Of a stretch of DNA of 64,000 bases, positions 15,293 through 23,821 are shown piece after piece. Each line of letters starts with the position of its first letter. Positions within the stretch are counted from its first letter, which is position 1. The position numbers and the translations under genes were made by a program. The DNA is from Patescibacteria group bacterium (GTDB lineage Bacteria > Patescibacteria > ABY1 > UBA10025 > JAHIVO01). The stretch spans positions 124,001 through 188,000 of the forward strand of contig JAQULM010000002.1 of the NCBI GenBank assembly GCA_028718605.1, in the 5' to 3' direction. The notes below the pieces were generated by a model. That model saw only the letters and a program-made list of their open reading frames with translations. It was not told the DNA's origin and did not search any database.

Positions 15293-15380
15293 CGGAGACG
15301 AGAGGATTTGAACCTCTGATACCCTTTTGAGGTATACGTCCTTTCCAGGGACGCCCGATCAACCACTCCGGCACGTCTCC
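15293..15380 (-). tRNA. tRNA-Ser (anticodon GGA)
   Basis: An 88-base class II tRNA on the minus strand: acceptor GGAGACG/CGTCTCC, anticodon stem CGTCC/GGACG with loop CTGGAAA (anticodon GGA), a long variable arm (TACCTCAAAAGGGTA) and T-arm AGAGG/CCTCT with TTCAAAT. The discriminator is G. CCA is not encoded. Confidence 0.95.
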
Positions 15381-15420
15381 GCCCTATAAAGGTCGCTCAC
15401 GCACTCGACCACGGAGCCTG

Positions 15421-15458
15421 CCCTGAGTGAGCCCGCAAGCGCGGGCGAACCGAAGGGC
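15421..15458 (+). repeat. Short repeat of the CCCTGAGTGA-CGAAGGG type, copy 2 with internal hairpin
   Basis: CCCTGAGTGAG and CGAACCGAAGGG flank a perfect hairpin GCCCGC/GCGGGC (15431-15436 and 15441-15446). It resembles the copy at 15197-15220 with a stem-loop inserted. Confidence 0.45.
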
Positions 15459-15544
15459 GACCTCTCCCCGTACTTAAAAACATACCAATTTTCCGCTGTT
15501 TCAGTATACCATAGCACCCAGCGCCTAAAAAGCAAAGGCCGCCC

Positions 15545-15573
15545 TTGACACGATTTCCTCTGTTCTATAAGAT
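15545..15573 (+). promoter_or_regulatory. Promoter of a small-peptide cassette
   Basis: TTGACA (15545-15550) with TAAGAT (15568-15573) at 17 bases, or TATAAG (15566-15571) at 15. Confidence 0.6.
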
Positions 15574-15597
15574 GCGGGCATGGATACGGAGGGCAAT

Positions 15598-15840
15598 ATG
15601 GTTGGTTCATTGATTCTCTGTTTGTTGCCCGCATCCTATCCATGCCTTATCCCGGGCAAATCGTTGCCCGGAACCAGGCAGTTGGCTGAAACTGCGGCAA
15701 TCGCTATGAGCTCCCTGGAAGCAATTCCGGGCGCTGCGGTTGGTGCAGTAGCCGACTTTGTCGCATTTCATCGCGGATCCCTTCGTGGATCCTGGAAAAT
15801 CCAACCGGCTTATACGACAAAGTGCGAGATGCGGGCGTAA
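15598..15840 (+). CDS. Small hypothetical protein with hydrophobic N-terminus
   Basis: 80 residues from ATG 15598, which has GGAGG five bases upstream and lies 25 bases after the promoter; an earlier in-frame ATG (15580) lacks a ribosome site. The first 18 residues are hydrophobic with two Cys (MVGSLILCLLPASYPCLIPG), followed by an Ala-rich helix (TAAIAMSSLEAIPGAAVGAV) and a basic tail. It could be a secreted or membrane small protein. No family is recognised. Confidence 0.5.
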   Translation: MVGSLILCLLPASYPCLIPGKSLPGTRQLAETAAIAMSSLEAIPGAAVGAVADFVAFHRGSLRGSWKIQPAYTTKCEMRA

Positions 15841-16059
15841 CGACCCTTTTACAAACCTCGAGTTATGTATATTACTCGAGCCGATGTGAGTTCCCTCATA
15901 GGAACATCTTTGGTTAGAAACAACCGCCATGCACACAGTATCCTGCGATACGACAGTGCAAATAAGAGATGTTTCCTCTCAGGAAAGGTTTCCCTTTGGC
16001 AAGGAAAGTTGGGCCGTTACTCTTTCAGTTATTTTCTACTTCAATACGAAGCGCTTCAG
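15841..16059 (+). other. 220-base stretch with two hairpins, no clear gene
   Basis: Contains CTCGAGT/ACTCGAG (15857-15880) and GTTCC/GGAAC (about 15889-15904). An ORF from ATG 15929 has no ribosome site and would run through the next terminator, so I do not call it. It is probably the 3' untranslated part of the small-peptide transcript. Confidence 0.4.
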
Positions 16060-16093
16060 GAGGGTCTGTCCTCACGCAGACCCTCTCTTTTTT
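16060..16093 (+). terminator. Intrinsic terminator of the small-peptide cassette
   Basis: GAGGGTCTG (16060-16068) and CAGACCCTC (16077-16085), followed by TCTTTTTT. Confidence 0.85.
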
Positions 16094-16094
16094 A

Positions 16095-16260
16095 TTGACA
16101 CCATACGTGCACATGCTAGGCTGGCAGTAGCGGTACAGGGCGGGCATCAACAACGTTCACCACCAGGAGGCGTCCAATCCTGTATCCCGAAAACTAACCT
16201 GTGAATCTTTGTACAGGATGCAACCCAAAGGGCGGCACCATTTCCCCGGAGCCGCCCTGG
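16095..16260 (+). ncRNA. Possible short untranslated transcript
   Basis: Directly after the previous terminator there is TTGACA (16095-16100) with a weak TAGGCT (16117-16122) at 16 bases. No ORF with a ribosome site follows. CCTGT/ACAGG and the strong GGGCGGC/GCCGCCC hairpin (16230-16257) end the stretch. An orphan small RNA of about 130 bases is possible. The hairpin also serves as the 3' boundary of the opposing ABC gene. Confidence 0.25.
16230..16257. terminator. GC-rich hairpin between convergent units
   Basis: GGGCGGC (16230-16236) and GCCGCCC (16251-16257). The plus-strand tail is moderately T-rich; the minus-strand tail is TTTGGG. Confidence 0.5.
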
Positions 16261-16280
16261 ATTATTTTTCACTTTTATTC

Positions 16281-18038
16281 TTATTGAATAAAGCCGCCTG
16301 CCTGGAGTTCCCACAACCGGCGATATACGCCAGCCGTTCGCATCAACGCAGCGTGCGATCCCTGTTCAACGATGCCTCCTTGGTCAATCACCACAATACG
16401 GTCCATCTTCCGAATCGTCGACAAACGGTGGGCGATCGCAATGACGGTCCTGCCTGCTATCAGCCCCTCCAGGGCGTCCTGGATCATGCGCTCGGATTCA
16501 GAATCCAAGCTCGACGTCGCTTCATCCAACACGAGGATCGGGGCACTGCTTAATATCGCCCGAGCTATGGCAACTCGCTGCCGCTCGCCACTCGAGAGTT
16601 TGACGCCGCGCTCACCAACGTACGTCTGGTACCCATCACTTAAGTTGCTGATAAATTCATGGCAGTGCGCACGCTTCGCTGCTTCGATGACCGCGGCGTC
16701 TGACACCGAGGGATTGCTGTAGCGGATATTTTCCAGAATCGAGCGGTGGAACAAAACGGGATCCTGGGGCACGAGGCTGATCGCCTGCCGCAGGCTCTGC
16801 TGGGTAATGTCGTGTATATCCTGGCCATCAACGAGGATTTTTCCGCCATCAATTTCATGTATCCGCAGCAGCAGCCGTACGAGTGTTGATTTTCCCGCAC
16901 CCGACGGCCCGACCACCGCAACATGCTCGCGAGGCTTGATATCGAGGTTGAATTTCTTCAGCACCGGCCGCGTCTGGTTGTAGAAAAAGTCGACGTGCCG
17001 GAACGAAATAGCTCCCTCAACAACGCGGAGCGCGGTTGCGCCTGGCCGGTCCTTGATTTCATGGGGCGTTTCAAGAATCACGGCCATTTCCTCCGCGTCA
17101 GCGAGGTGCTCATAAATCTGCCGGATAACTTTTCCAAAATCCCACAAGCGGCTGAAAATATTGATCAGGTACGCCTGGATCAGTACAAAATCGCCAATGG
17201 TCAAGATTCCCCGCTGCCATAGGCGGATTGCGAGGTAAAAAATGCCGATTTCGAGGCCAACCATAAGAACGCCCTGCAGTGCTTCGAAGACGTTCCCGAG
17301 ATCCCAGGTGATCCGCCGCAATTTCCGCAAAGCCTCGCTCGCACGGTCGAAACTCCGGGCTTCACGCGGCAGCCCGTTGAACAATTTCACCGTCCCCTGA
17401 TTCGCAATCGTATCAGCGAGCAGTCCGGTTGTTTCCGTTTCAGCTGCGCTGCGGCGGAGGTCGTACTTCATCTTAAACCGCACGAAAAACCCGTTGAGCA
17501 CCAAAAACAAGATTACCCAGCAGACAATGCCGCTCCCCAGCCAAACGTCACGGCGGAACAGTACGAAAGCGATCACCCCGATATTCACGAAGAGGGGCGT
17601 TAAATTCCAGAGAATGCGGTCGCTGATGACCTCGTATGAACGCCCGAACCATTTGACCTTCTTCACGAGCGATCCGACGAAATTGTCGTTGAAAAATCGG
17701 AATGAATGCTGGTGAAGGTAAGAGAAACAGGTATTCGCGAGGTCGAGCATGACCTTTGGTTGGAAGTAGCTGGCCGTAAATGTTGCGACTCGCCAGCATG
17801 CCCAGTTGGCCATTTCCAAAACCGCGATCGCCAGCAGTATCGAAATCAGGTGTGGCGCGATATCATCCGGCGCTGAACTGCCAGTGAGCAGATTGAAAAA
17901 ATCCTTGAAATACAACGGTACGATTACATTTGCGACGGCAGCGCCAACAATGCCGGCGATGCTGAACAAAACCGGCATTTTGTATTTCCACGTGGCTTCC
18001 CAGTAGAGCGAGATTGTTTTCCGTCGCCCAAATTTCAT
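16281..18038 (-). CDS. ABC transporter, fused permease and ATPase (exporter type)
   Basis: 585 residues. An N-terminal six-helix type I exporter domain (about 20-310) is followed by a nucleotide-binding domain with Walker A GPSGAGKST (about 376-384), signature LSSGERQRVAIARAI (about 479), Walker B ILVLDEATSSLD (about 499) and H-loop IAIAHRLSTI (about 531). It functions as a homodimer or with a partner half-transporter; no second ABC gene is adjacent. The substrate could be lipid, peptide or drug. The 45-base tail after the stop holds a GC-rich hairpin. Confidence 0.93.
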   Translation of the reverse strand: MKFGRRKTISLYWEATWKYKMPVLFSIAGIVGAAVANVIVPLYFKDFFNLLTGSSAPDDIAPHLISILLAIAVLEMANWACWRVATFTASYFQPKVMLDLANTCFSYLHQHSFRFFNDNFVGSLVKKVKWFGRSYEVISDRILWNLTPLFVNIGVIAFVLFRRDVWLGSGIVCWVILFLVLNGFFVRFKMKYDLRRSAAETETTGLLADTIANQGTVKLFNGLPREARSFDRASEALRKLRRITWDLGNVFEALQGVLMVGLEIGIFYLAIRLWQRGILTIGDFVLIQAYLINIFSRLWDFGKVIRQIYEHLADAEEMAVILETPHEIKDRPGATALRVVEGAISFRHVDFFYNQTRPVLKKFNLDIKPREHVAVVGPSGAGKSTLVRLLLRIHEIDGGKILVDGQDIHDITQQSLRQAISLVPQDPVLFHRSILENIRYSNPSVSDAAVIEAAKRAHCHEFISNLSDGYQTYVGERGVKLSSGERQRVAIARAILSSAPILVLDEATSSLDSESERMIQDALEGLIAGRTVIAIAHRLSTIRKMDRIVVIDQGGIVEQGSHAALMRTAGVYRRLWELQAGGFIQ

Positions 18039-18151
18039 ACAGATTGATTACGGATGTTCATTGATTTATTATGCGGCAGCGCTCCGAACGGACAACAAGC
18101 GTACCCCTCCCAAACGAAGGGTTCGCCGCGAGTATTGCTGATGCGCAACGC

Positions 18152-20566
18152 TTACCTTCGCTTCTCCAGCTTCAAAAGATTGATAGTCGTCTTGATAACG
18201 CGGTCAGGCGTGACTGAAACGCTGTTAATCCCTTCATTCGCCAGAAATTCCGCGTACCCGGGATGGTCGGACGGCGCTTGGCCGCAAATGCCGATATCCC
18301 GCTTGTTCTTCCGCGCTGCGCGGATGACCTGCGCGATCAGCCGTTTGACCGCAGGGTTCGTCTCGTCACCGACGTGGGTGAGCGTACCGGCGTCGCGGTC
18401 GAGGCCCAGGGTCAGCTGAGTCAGGTCATTGGAACCGATTGAGAAGCCATCAAATATTTTGCTGAATTCGTCGGCGAGAATGACATTGGACGGAATCTCG
18501 CACATCACGTACAGCTGTAAGCCATTAACGTGTTTGCGCAGGCCGTTCTGCGCCATGGCAGCGACGACTTTCTCCGCTTCCTCCACGGTGCGGCAGAATG
18601 GCACCATGACCTTAACGTTCGTCAAACCCATGACATCGCGGACGTACTTGAGCGCCTTGCACTCCATGTCGAATGCGGGGCGGTAGACCGGGTCATAGTA
18701 CCGCGATGCGCCGCGCCACCCGAGCATGGGATTGTGCTCCACGGGCTCGAATTCTGCGCCGCCGATCAAACCGGCGTATTCATTGGTTTTAAAGTCGGAT
18801 AATCGAACAATGATCTCGCGCGGATAGAACGCAGCGGCGATAGTCGCGATGCCGTACGCAAGCTTGTCAACATAATACTGCCGTTTATCCGTATAACCAA
18901 CAGTCATCTCCTCAATCAGCTTTTTTGCCTTCGGATCTTTCAGTTTGGGATAGTGGACCAACGCTAACGGGTGAATTTTAATGTATGAAGTAATGATAAA
19001 CTCTTCGCGGGCGAGCCCAACGCCGTCATTCGGTATCTGCGACGTTTGGAATGCAAGCTCCGGCGTGCCAAAAATCAGTTTGACTTTGGTCTTTTTTGGC
19101 CGGCCCATGGCAGCGAGGTTTGTCCGCTTCACCGAGAACGGCAGCTTGCCGGCATACACGTGGCCGACGTCGCCCTCCGAACAGCTCACGGTGACGTCAA
19201 TGCCATGCTTGATTTTCCGCGTCGCATTGCTGGTGCCGACGATTGCAGGGATGCCGAGCTCGCGCGATACGATGGCCGCGTGCGACGTCCGGCCGCCTTC
19301 ATTCGTCACGATCGCAGACGCAATCTTCATGATCGGCTCCCAATCGGGATCCGTCATGTGGGTCACGAGGACTTCGCCTTTCTTGAACTTCATGATGCCT
19401 TTCACGTCCTTGATGACGTTCGTACGGCCGACACCGATCTTCTGGCCAACGGGCGAACCGGATGTAATAATTTTTCCCTTCTTCTTGAGCGAATATTCCT
19501 CAAGGACTCCCGCGTTCCGCTGGGATACGACCGTCTCGGGACGCGCCTGGACAATGAATAATTCGCCGGTCATGCCGTCTTTCGCCCATTCAGTATCCAT
19601 CGGCTTGAAATGCCCCGCTTCCTTGGAGTAATGGTCTTCGATAATAATCGCCCATTTCGCAAGCTGCAGCGCTTCCGCGTCAGTGATGCAATACCGTTTG
19701 CGGTCTGCCTCGGGCGTTGGGATATTTTTCGTCGGGTGGGCGCCGCCGGCGTAAATCATCTTAATGCGCTTGGTGCCCATGGTCTTCGAAACGATCGGCC
19801 TAAACCCCTTGCGGAGCGTTGGTTTGTGGATATAAAACTCATCAGGGCTGACAGCGCCCTGCACGACGTTTTCGCCGAGGCCGTAGGATCCGTTGATGAG
19901 CACCATGTCTTTGTGGCCGGATTCGGTATCGATCGTGAACATGACGCCGGATGCTGCTTTATCAGAACGGACCATCTTCTGCACGCCGATCGACAGCCCG
20001 ATTGAAAAATGGTCAAAATGCTTGTCTTCGCGGTAGGAAATCGCCCGGTCAGTAAACAGCGAGGCGAAACAGCGATGGCACGCATCAATGAGCGCCTTTG
20101 GCCCGCGGATATTGAGATAGGTTTCTTGCTGGCCAGCGAAGGACGCGTCTGGCAGGTCCTCTGCCGTCGCTGATGATCGAACCGCGACATCAACGCCCTT
20201 CCCGTACTGTTTCTCCAGTTTATGGTAATTCTTTATGATAAGCTCTTCTAAATCTTTGGGGAATGGCGCGGACAAAACGAGCTTCCGCACTTTCTTCCCG
20301 CGTTCCTGCAGGTTACGCAGGTTGTGGGTGTTGAGATCCGAGAGGATCCGCTTAACCTCATTGCGAATCCCAGCTTTCTTAAGCAAATAAAAATACGCTG
20401 TTGCTGTTATCGCAAACCCATTCGGCACCTTTACTCCATGCCGAGTGAGATTCTGATACATTTCGCCCAATGAAGCGTTCTTGCCTCCAACCAGCGGAAC
20501 GTCCTTGATGCCAAGCTCCGAAAACCATAGGATAAGCGCTCGTTTTCTCGATTGTGCATTCGCCAT
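18152..20566 (-). CDS. ppsA: Phosphoenolpyruvate synthase
   Basis: 804 residues with the usual three-part layout. The N-terminal ATP-grasp domain has VGGKNASLGEMYQNL, VRSSATAEDLPDASFAGQQE and PMDTEWAKDG. The swivelling phospho-His domain has GGRTSHAAIVSRELGIPAIVGT, with the catalytic His near 435. The C-terminal PEP/pyruvate-binding TIM barrel contains the RLSDFKTNEYAGLIGG and GSNDLTQLTLGLDRD motifs. It converts pyruvate and ATP to PEP, AMP and phosphate. The neighbouring gpmI and hexomutase fit sugar synthesis from C3 units. A TATACT box lies at 20613-20608. Confidence 0.96.
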   Translation of the reverse strand: MANAQSRKRALILWFSELGIKDVPLVGGKNASLGEMYQNLTRHGVKVPNGFAITATAYFYLLKKAGIRNEVKRILSDLNTHNLRNLQERGKKVRKLVLSAPFPKDLEELIIKNYHKLEKQYGKGVDVAVRSSATAEDLPDASFAGQQETYLNIRGPKALIDACHRCFASLFTDRAISYREDKHFDHFSIGLSIGVQKMVRSDKAASGVMFTIDTESGHKDMVLINGSYGLGENVVQGAVSPDEFYIHKPTLRKGFRPIVSKTMGTKRIKMIYAGGAHPTKNIPTPEADRKRYCITDAEALQLAKWAIIIEDHYSKEAGHFKPMDTEWAKDGMTGELFIVQARPETVVSQRNAGVLEEYSLKKKGKIITSGSPVGQKIGVGRTNVIKDVKGIMKFKKGEVLVTHMTDPDWEPIMKIASAIVTNEGGRTSHAAIVSRELGIPAIVGTSNATRKIKHGIDVTVSCSEGDVGHVYAGKLPFSVKRTNLAAMGRPKKTKVKLIFGTPELAFQTSQIPNDGVGLAREEFIITSYIKIHPLALVHYPKLKDPKAKKLIEEMTVGYTDKRQYYVDKLAYGIATIAAAFYPREIIVRLSDFKTNEYAGLIGGAEFEPVEHNPMLGWRGASRYYDPVYRPAFDMECKALKYVRDVMGLTNVKVMVPFCRTVEEAEKVVAAMAQNGLRKHVNGLQLYVMCEIPSNVILADEFSKIFDGFSIGSNDLTQLTLGLDRDAGTLTHVGDETNPAVKRLIAQVIRAARKNKRDIGICGQAPSDHPGYAEFLANEGINSVSVTPDRVIKTTINLLKLEKRR

Positions 20567-20615
20567 ACAAAAAATATGTTACTGATCTTTTCGCATTTTA
20601 CATATTGAAGTATAC

Positions 20616-20650
20616 CACAAAAAGCCCGGAATCACGAATCCCGGGCCTTT
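20616..20650 (-). terminator. Intrinsic terminator of the 21460-20680 gene pair
   Basis: GCCCGG (20624-20629) and CCGGGC (20641-20646); on the minus strand a TTTTTGTGG tail follows. The -35 part of the ppsA promoter lies within it. Confidence 0.7.
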
Positions 20651-20679
20651 CGCGTTGTATTGAAAAATTTCGGAACCGA

Positions 20680-20994
20680 TTATACGTGAATTTTTTCTGC
20701 AATATCGCCGATGACCGGGATTTTGTATCGCTCGCCTGAGAGCGCCTTGATAAAACCGATAATCATGAGCACGACGACGACAAACCACACGACCCAGCCG
20801 ATCACCGGGATAACCCCGATGAACGACGCAATGAACAGAATGAGCCCCTGCTTGGCGTGAAATTTTACGAACTCATCCTCCTTCTTGATAATAAGCATGA
20901 CTATGCTGAGGATCCAAACATACGAGAGTGCCGCCATCAGGTTGCTGTCTCCGGTGGCAGCCGGTTTTACTGGGTTATTCTTTTGTTCTTCCAT
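20680..20994 (-). CDS. DUF4870/Tic20-like small membrane protein
   Basis: 104 residues starting MEEQKNNPVKPAATGD. ATG 20994 was chosen because AAAGGAGGTG lies eight bases upstream. Motifs LMAALSYVWILSIVMLIIKK and EFVKFHAKQGLILFIASFIG are typical of the DUF4870/Tic20-like family; three hydrophobic segments follow with an intervening VIPVIGW. Function in the family is unknown. It is coupled to the upstream membrane gene by a 20-base overlap. Confidence 0.85.
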   Translation of the reverse strand: MEEQKNNPVKPAATGDSNLMAALSYVWILSIVMLIIKKEDEFVKFHAKQGLILFIASFIGVIPVIGWVVWFVVVVLMIIGFIKALSGERYKIPVIGDIAEKIHV

Positions 20995-21460
20995 ACATGA
21001 CACCTCCTTTCGCATCACTGCGATTTCGCTTAGTAGTTAATGTTTGATATATAAGATACGTACCAAAGGTGATGGCAATCCCGATGCATCCTGTGATGAA
21101 CGGCCGCCTGATGATATTGAGGAGATACACAAGTTCACGGTACCACGCGAGGTCAAAAATTACCAAGAGGAGGCCGGCGATACATGAAACATAGATTGCC
21201 GCCGCAATTGCCGTCGACAGGCGCACCTGGTATCGCTTGAGGAGCCACCCAGTCATCAGAACAAAGGCAATTGCATCTGCAATCCACGGGCCGTATGGCA
21301 AAAAAAGATCATAGACGACCGCACCAATTTCTAACAAGATGAGAAGCACTATAATAATGCGTGTCGCCCGCCAATAGAAGAGAAGGCTCTTGCCGGCGAT
21401 GGATGCATCATCAGCCGGTCCTGTCGCCGCGAATGCATTGTGGACTGCCAGCTCATCCAT
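20975..21460 (-). CDS. Hypothetical four-helix membrane protein
   Basis: 161 residues from ATG 21460 (MDELAVHNAFAATG). The longer frame back to 21529 is rejected because the promoter's -10 box (21499-21494) lies inside it. Four hydrophobic segments (about 31-50, 58-76, 82-103, 114-135) alternate with short loops; the C-terminus is basic. No family is recognised. It is the first gene of a two-gene operon with the DUF4870-like gene. Confidence 0.65.
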   Translation of the reverse strand: MDELAVHNAFAATGPADDASIAGKSLLFYWRATRIIIVLLILLEIGAVVYDLFLPYGPWIADAIAFVLMTGWLLKRYQVRLSTAIAAAIYVSCIAGLLLVIFDLAWYRELVYLLNIIRRPFITGCIGIAITFGTYLIYQTLTTKRNRSDAKGGVMYGRTKE

Positions 21461-21493
21461 ACGTACTGTGATAAACTCCTCTGTTTCCCTATA

Positions 21494-21522
21494 AGTATAC
21501 TGAAAATCAACGGGAATAGCAA
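21494..21522 (-). promoter_or_regulatory. Promoter of the membrane gene pair
   Basis: TTGCTA (21522-21517) and TATACT (21499-21494) at 17 bases on the minus strand. It sits just downstream of the groEL terminator. Confidence 0.7.
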
Positions 21523-21527
21523 CAAAC

Positions 21528-21555
21528 AAAAATCCCGATGTTCATCGGGATTTTT
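21528..21555. terminator. Terminator after groEL
   Basis: AAAAATCCCGATG (21528-21540) and CATCGGGATTTTT (21543-21555) form a 13-bp stem with a TT loop. On the minus strand T-rich sequence follows. The 196 bases between it and groEL hold nothing recognisable. Confidence 0.8.
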
Positions 21556-21751
21556 GCTGTATATCGAATGTGTACACAACGAAACTGATTATCGTCGAAC
21601 CTGCATAGTATCGTGGGTTGCGGTTTTGCCGGCCGTACCGATATCATTTTATAGCCGAATAACACAAACGTTAAACGATACGAGCTGCCTAAACTCAAAC
21701 GCAAACCTTCCATCATTTTCCCCAATCGCTCCTCTACCTCTTCTTGCCTTT

Positions 21752-23398
21752 TTACATATCCATGCCCATACCGCCCATGCCAGGCATACCGCCGCCCATG
21801 CCGCCAGGCATACCAGCTTCTTTCTTTTCAGGGAGATCGGTGACAACCGCTTCCGTGGTCAATAACATAGCTGCGGCTGAAGCTGCATTTTGTAATGCAG
21901 AACGCGTTACTTTGGTGGGGTCAACGATACCCGCAGCGACGAGATCCTCGAAGACTTCAGTCGCGGCATTATAGCCTTCGTTGCCTTTCAATTTCTTAAT
22001 TTCCTCAACGATGACAGATCCTTCCTTCCCGGCGTTCATGGCGATTTGCCGTGCCGGCTCTTCAAGCGAACGCCGGAGAATAGCAATGCCGATTTTTTCG
22101 TCACCCTCGGCCTTGACGCCATCAAGGACGTGCATAGCGCGGATGAGCGCAACGCCGCCGCCAGGGACAATTCCTTCTTCCACGGCTGCGCGTGTCGCAT
22201 GCAGGGCATCCTCAATCCGGTGCTTCTTTTCTTTCAATTCCGTTTCCGTCGCAGCGCCAACTTTTACAACAGCAACGCCGCCGGACAACTTGCCTAACCG
22301 TTCTTGCAGCTTCTCACGGTCAAAATCCGAGGTTGTATCTTTGATTTCCTTCTTCAATTGCGCGATCCGATTCTTAATTTCACCCGCGTCGCCTTTGCCC
22401 TCGACGATCGTGGTCGTTTCTTTGGTTGCGACGACCCGGCGTGCTTGGCCGAGAACTTCCGGAGTTGCATTTTCCAATTTCAGGCCAATATCTTCCGAGA
22501 TGACTTTACCGCCCGTAAGGACGGCGATATCTTGCAGCATGTCCTTGCGGCGGTCGCCGAATCCCGGCGCCTTCACGGCGAGAACATTAAAAGTTCCCCG
22601 GATTTTATTCACGACAAACGTTGCGAGCGCTTCACCCTCGATCTCGTCAGCAATGATAACAAGCTCCTTACGGCCGGACTGCGCGAGCTTTTCGAGCAGG
22701 GGCAAAATTTCCGTTAAAGCGGATACTTTCTTATCGGTGATCAGGATCGGAACATCCTTATATTCCGCTTCCATCCGCTCGGGATTGGTGACCATGTAGG
22801 CGGACACCATGCCTTTATCGAACTGCAGGCCCTCAACAACCTCTTTGGACAAACCGAATGTCTGTGATTCTTCAACGGTCACCACGCCATCTTTACTTAC
22901 CTTTTCCATGACTTCTGCGATCAATCTGCCGACCTCAGGGTCCTGGGACGAGATGGTGCCGACCTGGGCAATTTCTTCGTTTGTCTTTACTGGTTTTGAA
23001 ATTCTCTTGAGTTCCTCGATGATAGCCTTAACGCCTTTCTCAATACCGAGCTTGATCACCATCGGGTTTGCGCCGGCAGCGACGTTCTTGAATCCCTCAG
23101 CGACAATCCGCTGTGCCAGTAACGTTGCTGTCGTGGTGCCATCACCGGCGACATCGTTGGTCTTGGATGCGACTTCCTGAACGACCTGCGCACCGACGTT
23201 CTGGAATTTATCCTCGAGCTCGATCTCCTTCGCGATCGTCACGCCGTCATTGGTGATCGTCGGGGATCCGAAGCCCTTATCCAGGACGACGTTCCGCCCT
23301 TTGGGGCCGAGCGTGACTTTCACGGCGTTCGCGAGTTGGTCAACGCCTTCCTTGATAAGCTTCCGCGCTTTCTCATCAAATAGTATTTGCTTTGCCAT
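21752..23398 (-). CDS. groL: Chaperonin GroEL
   Basis: 548 residues, the normal length for GroEL. The ATP-binding segments VTLGPKGRNVVLDKGFGSPTI and NDVAGDGTTTATLLAQ are intact, as is the apical substrate-binding region. The C-terminus is the typical Gly-Gly-Met tail (GGMPGGMGGGMPGMGGMGM). It forms the double-ring folding chamber with GroES. It follows groES by 30 bases in an operon under CIRCE control. Confidence 0.98.
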   Translation of the reverse strand: MAKQILFDEKARKLIKEGVDQLANAVKVTLGPKGRNVVLDKGFGSPTITNDGVTIAKEIELEDKFQNVGAQVVQEVASKTNDVAGDGTTTATLLAQRIVAEGFKNVAAGANPMVIKLGIEKGVKAIIEELKRISKPVKTNEEIAQVGTISSQDPEVGRLIAEVMEKVSKDGVVTVEESQTFGLSKEVVEGLQFDKGMVSAYMVTNPERMEAEYKDVPILITDKKVSALTEILPLLEKLAQSGRKELVIIADEIEGEALATFVVNKIRGTFNVLAVKAPGFGDRRKDMLQDIAVLTGGKVISEDIGLKLENATPEVLGQARRVVATKETTTIVEGKGDAGEIKNRIAQLKKEIKDTTSDFDREKLQERLGKLSGGVAVVKVGAATETELKEKKHRIEDALHATRAAVEEGIVPGGGVALIRAMHVLDGVKAEGDEKIGIAILRRSLEEPARQIAMNAGKEGSVIVEEIKKLKGNEGYNAATEVFEDLVAAGIVDPTKVTRSALQNAASAAAMLLTTEAVVTDLPEKKEAGMPGGMGGGMPGMGGMGMDM

Positions 23399-23428
23399 AT
23401 GCGTAATAGTTTCGTTAATGATTAATGA

Positions 23429-23707
23429 TTACTTTTCAACTTTTGCTAACACGTCTTCTTCCTTCAACACTTTGTACTCGACATCGTCAACGGTGACCTC
23501 TTCGCCTGAGTACTTCCCGAAAATGACGATGTCCGCTTTCTTCAGGCCGAGCTTCTTGATCTTTTCTCCTTCTCCGACGGCAATAACCTCGCCTTCCTCT
23601 TTCTTTTCTTTTTCAACGGTATCGGGTAACACAATACCGGCCTTGGTAACCTCTTCGTCGGTTACCGGCTTGACGATGACTCTGTCTCCCAATGGGACTA
23701 GTTTCAT
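23429..23707 (-). CDS. groS: Co-chaperonin GroES
   Basis: 92 residues: MKLVPLGDRVIVKPVTDEE, the mobile-loop region KAGIVLPDTVEKEKKEEGEV and VIFGKYSGEEVTVDDVEY. It caps the GroEL chamber. GGAGC lies upstream of the ATG. The gene is first in the operon behind a consensus promoter and a CIRCE element. Confidence 0.97.
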   Translation of the reverse strand: MKLVPLGDRVIVKPVTDEEVTKAGIVLPDTVEKEKKEEGEVIAVGEGEKIKKLGLKKADIVIFGKYSGEEVTVDDVEYKVLKEEDVLAKVEK

Positions 23708-23744
23708 AGTATTTGCTCCTTACTTAGTTATTTTTGGCTTGAAA

Positions 23745-23771
23745 TTAGCACTCATTAATCAAGAGTGCTAA
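23745..23771 (-). promoter_or_regulatory. CIRCE operator (HrcA binding site)
   Basis: TTAGCACTC, nine bases, GAGTGCTAA: a perfect match to the CIRCE consensus. It lies between the promoter and groES, so HrcA should repress groESL until heat stress. hrcA itself is not in the window. Confidence 0.95.
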
Positions 23772-23783
23772 TCAGTAGTTTCC

Positions 23784-23812
23784 ATTGTATAGAATGCAAA
23801 AACCAGTGTCAA
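23784..23812 (-). promoter_or_regulatory. Promoter of groES-groEL
   Basis: TTGACA (23812-23807) and TACAAT (23789-23784) at 17 bases on the minus strand; transcription would start at or just upstream of the CIRCE element. Confidence 0.9.
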
Positions 23813-23821
23813 GGCGTGCAA

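Noticed and set aside
15865..16204. Two ORFs reading past 16060
   Set aside because: Both cross the strong terminator at 16060-16093 and lack ribosome sites.
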